A program made the translations under genes and the position numbers. This document shows, in pieces, positions 16,468 to 23,679 of a DNA stretch of 64,000 nt. Within the stretch, counting starts at the first letter, position 1, and every line of letters begins with the position of its first letter. Location: contig QHUM01000042.1 of the NCBI GenBank assembly GCA_003222135.1, positions 1 to 64,000 on the forward strand. The letters run 5' to 3'. Below the pieces are notes generated by a model, which saw only the letters and a program-made list of their open reading frames with translations, was not told where the DNA came from and ran no database searches. This stretch comes from Gemmatimonadota bacterium (GTDB taxonomy: Bacteria; Gemmatimonadota; Gemmatimonadetes; Gemmatimonadales; GWC2-71-9).

Positions 16468-16673
16468 CCGCGCTCGTGACGGCCCTGGGTTCGCTGTGGG
16501 GACTGTTCGTCGAGGATGCGAGCTTGACCCTCGGTATCCTCGTCTGGTTCGCCATCGCTGCGTTCGCGCTGCCGGCGCTGGGGCTGCGCGATGCGCGCGG
16601 CGGGGCGGTGCTGTTCCTGCTGCTCGCCCTCGTCCTCCTGGAGAACGTGCGCCGCAGCGCTGAGCGTCAATGA
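16464..16673 (+). CDS. Small two-span membrane protein
   Basis: This 69-residue protein has two hydrophobic segments (LTLGILVWFAIAAFALPALG and GGAVLFLLLALVLLENV) and ends in charged residues. It starts at a GTG overlapping the ExxE protein stop (GTGA) and is the last gene of the seven-gene operon, ending 7 bp before the convergent activator gene. It may be an accessory subunit of the ExxE membrane protein. No family is recognised. Confidence 0.6.
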   Translation: MTALVTALGSLWGLFVEDASLTLGILVWFAIAAFALPALGLRDARGGAVLFLLLALVLLENVRRSAERQ

Positions 16674-16680
16674 GGCCGAG

Positions 16681-18060
16681 CTACGCGAGGCCAAAGCGCT
16701 CCATGCGCGTGTAGAGTTTGCCCCGGCTCAAGCCAAGCAGCTTGGCCGCCTTGGACTTGTTCCGGCCGGTCTGCGTGAGGGCGCGCTCGATGAGCGTGCG
16801 CTCCATCGCCTCGAGGTCCACGCCCTGCGCGGGGAAGTCGCCGCATGCCGGGGTGGCGGCGGAGGCGGTCAGCCGGATCAGAGGGGCATTCGTCGGGGCC
16901 TCGACGCGCCAAGGCAGGTGCTCGGGATTGATCAGGCCGCCCTCGCATAGCACCAGCGCCCGCTCCACGGCGTTGCGCAGCTCGCGCACGTTCCCCGGCC
17001 AGGCGTGGGCCAGGAAATGCGCGCGCGCCTCGCGCGAAATCCCTGCCGCCGGCCGCCCCAGCACCGCGGGCCCGAGTTCTTCCATGAAGTGCTCGAGCAG
17101 CGGCAGGATGTCCTCCTGGCGCTCCCGCAGGGGCGGCAGGTGGATCGCGAATACGTGCAGCCGATAGTACAGATCCTCGCGAAACGCGCCCTGGGTCATC
17201 GCGGCCTTCAGGTCGCGATTCGTGGCGGCGATGACGCGTACGTCGGCCTTGAGCGTCCGAGTACCGCCGAGCCGCTGAAATTCGCGCTCCTGCAGCACGC
17301 GCAGGAACTTCGCCTGCACGGCGGGACTCATCTCGCCCACTTCGTCGAGAAACAGCGTCCCTCCGGCGGCCTGCTCCAGCCGGCCCGCCCGCGCCGACAC
17401 GGCCCCGGTGAAGGCGCCCTTCTCGTACCCAAACAGCTCCGACTCGAGCAACGCCTCCGGCAGCGCCGCGCAGTTCAACGCGACGAACGGCCCCGCCGAG
17501 CGGCGCGACCCGCGGTGGATCAGCTGCGCCACGACCTCCTTGCCCGTCCCCGACTCCCCGGAGAGGAGCACCGTCGTCTCTTTCGGGGCCACTTTCGCCG
17601 CCTGCGCCAACACCGCGCGCCAGGATTGCGACGCTCCGATGACGCCGCGATGCTCGCCCACCGGCGCCCCACCATGGTGCTGCGCAATTCCCTGCTGGAT
17701 CGCAGCCAACAACTCGTCGCCAGCCACGGGCTTGGTCAGAAACTCCAAAGCGCCCGCCTTCATCGCTCGCACCGACATGGGAATGTCCCCGTGGCCGGTG
17801 AGAAAAATGATCGGGATTCGCACCCCCGCGTTGGCGAGCTCCCGCTGCAAATCGAGGCCGCTGAGCCCGGGTAGCTCCACGTCGAGGACCAAACAGCTCG
17901 ACGCATCGCGCCGCGAGCTGGCCAGGAACTCCCGCGCCGATCCAAAGGTCTCCACCGTCAGCCCCGCGGACCGCAGCAGACTCCTCACGGATTCGCGCAC
18001 GGACGCATCATCATCCACGACGCACACGGGACGCCCCGTGTCCGCTTGGTTCGCGATCAT
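16681..18060 (-). CDS. Sigma-54-dependent response regulator, receiver + AAA+ + Fis HTH
   Basis: The 459-residue NtrC-type protein has a receiver domain (1-125; phospho-acceptor Asp60 in CLVLDVELPG, Lys110 in LTKP), an AAA+ domain with Walker A GESGTGKE (168-175) and GAFTGA (215-220), and a C-terminal Fis HTH ([20 protein letters not shown]). The output module (about 325 residues) is almost the same as in the GAF-type activator at 5000-6604, including the recognition helix. It is the last gene of the kinase operon and its ATG overlaps the receiver-only gene stop (ATGA). It is the probable phosphorylation-dependent activator of the four promoters with the shared motif. Confidence 0.95.
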   Translation of the reverse strand: MIANQADTGRPVCVVDDDASVRESVRSLLRSAGLTVETFGSAREFLASSRRDASSCLVLDVELPGLSGLDLQRELANAGVRIPIIFLTGHGDIPMSVRAMKAGALEFLTKPVAGDELLAAIQQGIAQHHGGAPVGEHRGVIGASQSWRAVLAQAAKVAPKETTVLLSGESGTGKEVVAQLIHRGSRRSAGPFVALNCAALPEALLESELFGYEKGAFTGAVSARAGRLEQAAGGTLFLDEVGEMSPAVQAKFLRVLQEREFQRLGGTRTLKADVRVIAATNRDLKAAMTQGAFREDLYYRLHVFAIHLPPLRERQEDILPLLEHFMEELGPAVLGRPAAGISREARAHFLAHAWPGNVRELRNAVERALVLCEGGLINPEHLPWRVEAPTNAPLIRLTASAATPACGDFPAQGVDLEAMERTLIERALTQTGRNKSKAAKLLGLSRGKLYTRMERFGLA

Positions 18061-18443
18061 TGGGAGTCGAGCGCCCCCCGGACCGCGTCCAGGAGCGCTT
18101 CCTCACTGAAGGGTTTGATGAGGTAGCCCGCCGCACCACCGCTCAAGGCCTGCGAGCGGGTCCGGGCGTCGTCATGCGCCGTCATGAAGATGACCGGCAG
18201 CTCCGGATGGCAGGCGACCAGCCGGCGCTGCAGCTCGAGGCCGTCCATCCCGGGCATGCGTACGTCGAGTATCACACAGTCTGTCTTCGCGAGATCATCG
18301 GATTGCAGGAAAGCGGCGGCCGAGGCGAATCCCCGCACGGTGAATCCGACGGACCGGAACAGGCCGCCCAGGGACTCGCGGACGGAATCATCATCATCGA
18401 CGACGGCGACGAGAGCACAGTGCGGCATGACGCAAGATCCCAC
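18057..18443 (-). CDS. Receiver-only response regulator
   Basis: The 128-residue protein consists of one CheY-like receiver: acidic pocket VVDDDDS, phospho-acceptor Asp60 in CVILDVRMPGMDG, Thr in FMTAHDD and Lys in LIKPF. It has no output domain. It lies between the FixJ-like and NtrC-type regulators in the kinase operon, so it may be a phosphate sink or relay among them. The start codon is ambiguous (ATG at 18443 or the ATG five codons later). Confidence 0.9.
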   Translation of the reverse strand: MGSCVMPHCALVAVVDDDDSVRESLGGLFRSVGFTVRGFASAAAFLQSDDLAKTDCVILDVRMPGMDGLELQRRLVACHPELPVIFMTAHDDARTRSQALSGGAAGYLIKPFSEEALLDAVRGALDSQ

Positions 18444-18488
18444 GGGGAGCCCGGGTGGGGTATTAGACCTTCGTATACGTCACGGCCC

Positions 18489-19115
18489 TCACTGCTTGGC
18501 GTACCGGATGCGCAGCTGCTCGGCCATTCTCACCAGGTCCGCCAACGACGCGGCCCGCATTTTGTGCATCACCCGGCCCCGATGCACCTTGACCGTGATT
18601 TCCCTCGTCCCCAGTTCGGCGGCGATCTGCTTGTTCAGCCGTCCGGACACCACCCGCTCCAGCACTTCGCGCTCGCGCGGTGTCAGGGTGGCGTACCGCT
18701 GGCGCAGCTCCGACAGCTGGGCGTGCAGCCGACGGGCGACCTGATCGCGATCGACGGCCTGGCGGATGGCGTCGAACAGATCCCGCTCACCGAACGGCTT
18801 CATGAGGAACTCGACCGCTCCCGCTTTCATCGCCCGTACCGACGTCGGCACGTCGCCCTGGCCCGTAATGAACACGATGGGAATCTCCATCTGCATCTCG
18901 GCCATGCGCTGCTGCAGGTCGAGCCCGCTCAGGTCCGGCAGCCCGACGTCCAGGACCAAACACCCCGGCAGATCCGACGGTGGGCGGGCCAAGAACTCGT
19001 GCGCCGACGCAAACGTCTCGACCCCGAACCCCGCCGAGCGCAGCAAGCCCCGCAAGGCCTCGCGCACCGATGCGTCGTCGTCCACCACGAAGACGGTGGC
19101 TCTAGGCGTCGGCAT
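18489..19115 (-). CDS. FixJ-family response regulator (receiver + LuxR HTH)
   Basis: The 208-residue protein has a receiver (Asp56 in [14 protein letters not shown], Lys106 in LMKPF) and a LuxR-type helix-turn-helix ([22 protein letters not shown]...[10 protein letters not shown]). It starts 8 nt after the kinase stop, the classic FixL-FixJ order. It probably binds DNA when phosphorylated. The targets are not obvious in the window. Confidence 0.94.
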   Translation of the reverse strand: MPTPRATVFVVDDDASVREALRGLLRSAGFGVETFASAHEFLARPPSDLPGCLVLDVGLPDLSGLDLQQRMAEMQMEIPIVFITGQGDVPTSVRAMKAGAVEFLMKPFGERDLFDAIRQAVDRDQVARRLHAQLSELRQRYATLTPREREVLERVVSGRLNKQIAAELGTREITVKVHRGRVMHKMRAASLADLVRMAEQLRIRYAKQ

Positions 19116-19123
19116 GAACGATC

Positions 19124-20215
19124 CTAGCGGTACGCCGGGAGCGTGAACTCGAAGGTCGCACCAGGACCGTCTTGCGCGAGGGCCGACAGCTGCCCCCCGT
19201 GATTCTCGACGATGGTGCGACTGATCGACAACCCCATGCCCATGCCCCCGGGTTTAGTGGTGTAGAGCGCATCGAAGATCCGCGTTACGGTTTGCGGGTC
19301 GAGCCCGATGCCCGAATCGCGCACCGTCACACGCACTTCACCGGCCTCGCCCTGCGCCTGGATCATCAGCTCGCGCGAGTGGTCCTGTGCGCCACTCATC
19401 GCCTCAATCCCGTTCATGACGAGATTCAACACCACCTGCTGAATCAAGACCCGGTCGCCCCGCACCGGCGGGAGATCGCCGGGCAACTGCACCCGTAGCT
19501 CCACGCGGTGTTTCCGCGCTTCGCCCTGGCAAAGGGCAAGCACTTCGCTGATCGCCTCGTTCAGGTCCACGCGCTCGGTCAGTGTGCCCGTCTTCCGCGC
19601 GAGGGCGCGAACTCGCGAGATGATCTCGCTCGCCCGGGTCCCATCGCGAATGATGCGCTGCGCGGCCTCGCGGGCCTCGGCGAGGTTGGGCGATTCACCC
19701 GCCAGCCAGCGGAGGCACGCATTGCCGTTGATCACGACCCCGGCGAGCGGCTGGTTCACTTCATGGGCGATGGAAGCCGCCAGCTCGCCCATCGTCATGA
19801 CCCGCGTGACGTGAGCGAGCGCTGTCTGTGTCTCGCGCAACGCCTCCCCCGCCTTCCGGAGCGATTGCATGCTGCCGCGTTGCGCCGCGCTCAGTGAGCC
19901 GACCAGGATGGCCGCCAGCACATAGATGATAAAACGCGGTAGCTCCTCGGGAGCCACAGCCAGCGAATAGAGCGGACTCACGAAATAGTACGCGAACGCC
20001 GCCGCGGAGAGCACGGCCGCGAGCAAGCCCGGCCCCACGCCTCCGAGCCATGCGCTGAGCATGACGGCGCACAGGAACAACGACACGGGAGCGCCTTCCA
20101 GGTGGGCAACCGGCAACCGCGCGATGCCGAGGGCGACGGCGGTGGACAGGACCGCCACGGTGTAGTCGCGGATCGACGACTTGTCATGCCGCCGGAGCAG
20201 CCGACGTGAGTGCAT
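19124..20215 (-). CDS. Membrane-anchored sensor histidine kinase (DUF4118-type sensor, FixL-like catalytic core)
   Basis: The 363-residue protein has four closely packed membrane spans within residues 18-110 in a DUF4118/KdpD-like arrangement and no PAS domain. A HisKA domain follows with phospho-acceptor His151 ([12 protein letters not shown]), then a HATPase domain with N box ([13 protein letters not shown]), G1 (DSGIGLD) and G2 ([10 protein letters not shown]). The ATG at 20215 gives the natural N-terminus. It heads the minus-strand operon with three response regulators. The activator-site motif d lies 31 bp upstream, so the kinase may be autoregulated. Confidence 0.92.
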   Translation of the reverse strand: MHSRRLLRRHDKSSIRDYTVAVLSTAVALGIARLPVAHLEGAPVSLFLCAVMLSAWLGGVGPGLLAAVLSAAAFAYYFVSPLYSLAVAPEELPRFIIYVLAAILVGSLSAAQRGSMQSLRKAGEALRETQTALAHVTRVMTMGELAASIAHEVNQPLAGVVINGNACLRWLAGESPNLAEAREAAQRIIRDGTRASEIISRVRALARKTGTLTERVDLNEAISEVLALCQGEARKHRVELRVQLPGDLPPVRGDRVLIQQVVLNLVMNGIEAMSGAQDHSRELMIQAQGEAGEVRVTVRDSGIGLDPQTVTRIFDALYTTKPGGMGMGLSISRTIVENHGGQLSALAQDGPGATFEFTLPAYR

Positions 20216-20245
20216 CAGGGGGATTCTACCAGCCTGTCGATTTGC

Positions 20246-20261
20246 GTGCACTTCTGCTTGA
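20246..20261. promoter_or_regulatory. Candidate activator site (UAS) d
   Basis: GTGCACTTCTGCTTGA keeps the GCA-N4-TGC core but is the most divergent copy. The GCA is 119 bp upstream of the TGGCAT at 20367, and the site is 31 bp from the kinase start. Confidence 0.55.
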
Positions 20262-20366
20262 TGTTCATCACCCGCGACCGTGCGGTCGCCGCGCCGTCCG
20301 TTGTCCTCGAACAGCAAACTCGCAACTCCACAATGACTTTGCCGCCCATGCGCCACGCGCCCCGTC

Positions 20367-20381
20367 TGGCATGGTGGGTGC
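20367..20381 (+). promoter_or_regulatory. Sigma-54-type -24/-12 promoter d
   Basis: TGGCATGGTGGGTGC followed by AAA fits TGGCAY-N5-GTGC. It is 45 bp upstream of the second DUF4136 lipoprotein gene. Confidence 0.62.
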
Positions 20382-20425
20382 AAAGGCCAGGCGGCGACCA
20401 CGATTTCCCAAACCAGGAGAACACG

Positions 20426-21049
20426 ATGCGAACCACACAGCTTCTGACGACAGCCGTACTGCTCGCGCTCGGGGCTTGCGCCCCGGCCGTCAGCGTGCGC
20501 ACGGCGCTCACCCCTGACGTGAGCCTCCGCGGGCTGCGCACTTTCCGTGTCCAGCCGACGCCCAAACCGAAGATCGCGGGCGCGGTGTCATCGACCAACG
20601 ATCCGATGCTCGTGAACTCGATCTCCAACCGGGCGCTCCGGAACGACCTGGTGCAGGAGTTTGCGGGCCTCGGCTACGTCGCGAGCGACAGTACCCCTGA
20701 TTTCTGCGTCGCCTACTACGCCAGCACCAACCAGAAGCTCGACGTCACCTATTGGGATTACGGGTATGCGTGGCAGCCGCACTGGTGGAGCGGCTGGGGA
20801 CGCCGCTGGGGCCGTGGCTGGGGCGGGGACTGGGGCATGCAGAGTGCTCCCACGGTGACTCAGTACACCCAGGGGACCGTGATCGTCGATGTGTTCGACC
20901 CCAAGACCAAAGAGTTGTTGTGGCGTGGCCAGGGAGTCGCGGCGGTTTCCGACAACGAGCAGCAATACGAGCAGGAACTCAAAAAGACCGTTGAGGCGAT
21001 CGTGGACAAGTTCCCCGCCGCGGCGAACAAGGTCGCGCTGGCGCAGTAA
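20426..21049 (+). CDS. DUF4136 lipoprotein (copy 2)
   Basis: The 207-residue protein has a lipoprotein signal (LLALGACAP) and a DUF4136 domain closely resembling 7394-7972: NRALRNDLVQEFAGLGY, STPDFCVAYYAST, the aromatic tract YWDYGYAWQPHWWSGWG and GTVIVDVFDPKTKELLWRGQG. AGGAGA precedes the ATG. It is the first gene of promoter unit d, as its paralogue is second in unit a. Its role is unknown; it is probably an envelope stress protein. Confidence 0.88.
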   Translation: MRTTQLLTTAVLLALGACAPAVSVRTALTPDVSLRGLRTFRVQPTPKPKIAGAVSSTNDPMLVNSISNRALRNDLVQEFAGLGYVASDSTPDFCVAYYASTNQKLDVTYWDYGYAWQPHWWSGWGRRWGRGWGGDWGMQSAPTVTQYTQGTVIVDVFDPKTKELLWRGQGVAAVSDNEQQYEQELKKTVEAIVDKFPAAANKVALAQ

Positions 21050-21087
21050 GGCAAGGGATTGGACGCCGAGCCACGGAGGTCTGACGG

Positions 21088-22356
21088 ATGACGCACCAGA
21101 GTGTGGAGATCCTGATCGGCAAACTCGTCACGGACGAGGAGCTGAGGGAGGCGTTTGAGCAGAATCCGCACGCGGTGTTGGCGTGGCTGCGGTACCAGGG
21201 GCTCCCGCTGAGCTCAGTCGAGATGGAGGCGCTCAAGGCCATCAACCCGTCTGAGCTCAGCGGCCTCGCGGACATGATCGACCGACGCCTGCAGAAGGCG
21301 TCCCTAAGAGGGAGACAAGGAAGACACATGACACGCGCGACTGAAGACACGGCAACCCTTCCCACGACGCCGCTCGGCACGACGGGTATGCGGATCACCC
21401 GCGTGGGCTTCGGCGCGTGGGCGATCGGCGGCGGCGGATGGAGCTTCGCCTGGGGCAACCAGGACGACGCGGACTCGATCGCCGCCATCCGTCACGCCGT
21501 CGAGCGCGGCATCAACTGGATCGATACGGCGGCTGTGTACGGCCTCGGGCACTCCGAGGAGATCGTGGCCCGCGCGCTGCGCGACATCCCGGCCGACGAT
21601 CGCCCATACGTCTTCACCAAAGCCGGCCTCGTGTGGGACGACCACAACCGCGCCGACCCCCCGCGCCGCGTCGGCGATCCCCTGAGCATTCGCCGCGAGC
21701 TCGAGGCGTCGCTCCGCCGGCTCGCGGTCGAGCGCATCGACTTGTACCAGATGCACTGGCCCGCCCAGGACGGCACCTCGCTCGAGGACTACTGGGGCAC
21801 GTTGCTGCAGCTCAAGGCCGAAGGGAAAGTGCGCGCCGTCGGCCTCTCCAATCACGACGTGGGGCAGCTCGACGGGGCCGAACGGCTCGGCCACGTGGAC
21901 ACACTGCAGCCGCCGTTTTCCGCGATCCGCCGCGAGGTCGCCGCCGCGGAGCTGCCGTGGTGCGCCGCGCACGGCACCGGGGTCATCGTGTACAGCCCGA
22001 TGCAGTCGGGACTCCTCACGGGCGCGTTCAGCGTCGCGCGCGCAGCCCGCCTCGAAGCGGGTGACTGGCGCTCCCACGCTCCCGATTTTACGGGCCTTGG
22101 GCTGCGCCGGAACCTCGCCCTGGCGGACGCGCTGCGGCCGATTGCGCAGCGGCACGGCGCGAGCGTCGCCGCCGTGGCGGTCGCCTGGACGCTCGCCTGG
22201 CCCGGCGTGAGCGGCGCCATCGTCGGCGCGCGATCCCCCGCGCAGGTGGACGGTTGGATCGGCGCGGCGGCGCTTGCGCTCACCGACGCGGACTTAGCCG
22301 AGATTGCCGGCGCCATCAAGCGCACCGGTGCGGGAACGGGGCCGGTCCGGCCGTGA
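21088..22356 (+). CDS. RiPP-leader-like domain fused in frame to an aldo/keto reductase
   Basis: The continuous 422-codon frame has two parts. Residues 1-80 (MTHQSVEILIGKLVTDEELR, then FEQNPHAVLAWL) resemble the Os1348/Franean1_4349 leader-peptide clan of RiPP precursors. Residues 81-422 (from the ATG at 21328) are a complete aldo/keto reductase: ITRVGFGAWAIGGGG, INWIDTAAVYGLGHSE, VFTKAGL, YQMHWP. A ribosome-binding sequence (AAGGAAG) stands before the ATG at 21328, and TAA occurs one frame away at 21304, so two separate genes may have been joined by a 1-nt indel. Either reading is possible. No RiPP-modifying enzymes are nearby. Confidence 0.8.
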   Translation: MTHQSVEILIGKLVTDEELREAFEQNPHAVLAWLRYQGLPLSSVEMEALKAINPSELSGLADMIDRRLQKASLRGRQGRHMTRATEDTATLPTTPLGTTGMRITRVGFGAWAIGGGGWSFAWGNQDDADSIAAIRHAVERGINWIDTAAVYGLGHSEEIVARALRDIPADDRPYVFTKAGLVWDDHNRADPPRRVGDPLSIRRELEASLRRLAVERIDLYQMHWPAQDGTSLEDYWGTLLQLKAEGKVRAVGLSNHDVGQLDGAERLGHVDTLQPPFSAIRREVAAAELPWCAAHGTGVIVYSPMQSGLLTGAFSVARAARLEAGDWRSHAPDFTGLGLRRNLALADALRPIAQRHGASVAAVAVAWTLAWPGVSGAIVGARSPAQVDGWIGAAALALTDADLAEIAGAIKRTGAGTGPVRP

Positions 22357-23666
22357 GAGCACTTGCGCTGGTCATCGTCTTGGGTGCGAGCCTTCCCGGG
22401 ACCAGTCAGAGCCAAGAGCCGGACACGTCTGCGCTCGGGCCCCGCCTGTCGCTCGAGACCGTGGTCGCACGCACGCTGGCCTACAGTCCGGGTGTGGCCG
22501 GCGCGCAGGGCGCGGTGCGCGACGCCGCCGCCGCGCGGCGCATGGCCATCGGCTCGTACCTGCCCAGTTTCTTCCTCATTTCCAGCGCCGGCTGGAGTGA
22601 TCAGACGACGCTCGGCGCCGCGGGAGCGACTCCGGGACTCAACCCGGCGGGCGCGACGAACACATATGGCGCCGGCTTCGCGGCCGCGCTCGACGTCTTC
22701 ACTGGCGGCCGCCGCGGCGCACAACGCAGCTACGCCGAGGCGATCAGCCAGGCCGCGGATGCCGGGTTCGTGCAGCAGCGCTACGTGACGATACTCGCCG
22801 CCAAACAGGGGTACTTCGACGTGTTGCGCGCGCACGAGCTCGTGCGCGTGGCCGCGGAATTCGTCGCGCAGGCCGAGCTGGGCCTCGGCTACGCCCGCGA
22901 CCGTCTCGCCGCGGGCACGGCCACGCGGGCGGACGTGCTGCTCGCCGAGCTCGCGCAGTCGACGGCCCGCCGCCAACAGCTCGCCGCCCGCGACACGCTC
23001 AGCGTCGCCGGCGCCGCCCTCGGGCGGCTGGTCGGCGCCAACGAACCCGTCGATGCCGAGCCGCCGGCCACGCTCGAGCCCGCGCCGCTCGCCCTCAGCG
23101 ACTCGGGGCTGCTCGCGCTGGCACCCGCGGCCGCCCCCGTCGTCGCACAGGCCCAGGCGTTCGCGAGTGCCGGTGCCGCCGGCGTGCGGGCTTCGAAGAG
23201 CCAATACCTCCCGACCATCTCACTCGGGGCGGGCTACAACTGGGCGAACCAGTCGAGCGTCCCCGGGGCGTTGCGGTCGGGGTGGGTCGTCGCCTTCACC
23301 ACGTCGTTCCCGCTCTTCAACGGTTTCGTGCGAGAGGCGTCCGTCACGCAGGCGGAGGTCGCAGCGGAGGTCGCCACGGCGACGTCGGCGGACACGAAGC
23401 GCCTGGCCCGCGCCGACGCTCGGCGGCTGCTCGGTCGCCTGCACGTCGCGGAGCAGGATATCACGCTCACGCGCGAAGCGGTGCGGCTGGCCGGCGAGGA
23501 TTTGCGCGTCATCCAGGCGCGATATCGCGCCGGCATCGCGACGATTCTCGACGTGTTCACGTCCCAGACCGCTCTCATCCAGGCCGAGCTCGATCTCGTG
23601 AGTGCGCGGTTCACCTATCAGGTCGCGCGCGCCTCGCTCGAGGCGCTGCTCGGCCGAGACCTGTGA
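22353..23666 (+). CDS. TolC-family outer-membrane efflux protein
   Basis: The 437-residue protein has a signal peptide and two OEP repeats of paired helices (LSLETVVARTLAYSPGVAGAQGAV and, in the second half, AAAPVVAQAQAFASAGAAGVRASKSQYLP, cited as AGVRASKSQYLPTISLGAGY). FTTSFPLFNGFVREA is typical of the beta-barrel/tunnel junction. It forms the outer-membrane exit duct for the RND pump encoded next. The GTG start overlaps the reductase stop (GTGA). Confidence 0.92.
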   Translation: MRALALVIVLGASLPGTSQSQEPDTSALGPRLSLETVVARTLAYSPGVAGAQGAVRDAAAARRMAIGSYLPSFFLISSAGWSDQTTLGAAGATPGLNPAGATNTYGAGFAAALDVFTGGRRGAQRSYAEAISQAADAGFVQQRYVTILAAKQGYFDVLRAHELVRVAAEFVAQAELGLGYARDRLAAGTATRADVLLAELAQSTARRQQLAARDTLSVAGAALGRLVGANEPVDAEPPATLEPAPLALSDSGLLALAPAAAPVVAQAQAFASAGAAGVRASKSQYLPTISLGAGYNWANQSSVPGALRSGWVVAFTTSFPLFNGFVREASVTQAEVAAEVATATSADTKRLARADARRLLGRLHVAEQDITLTREAVRLAGEDLRVIQARYRAGIATILDVFTSQTALIQAELDLVSARFTYQVARASLEALLGRDL

Positions 23667-23679
23667 GGCTCGAGCCATA

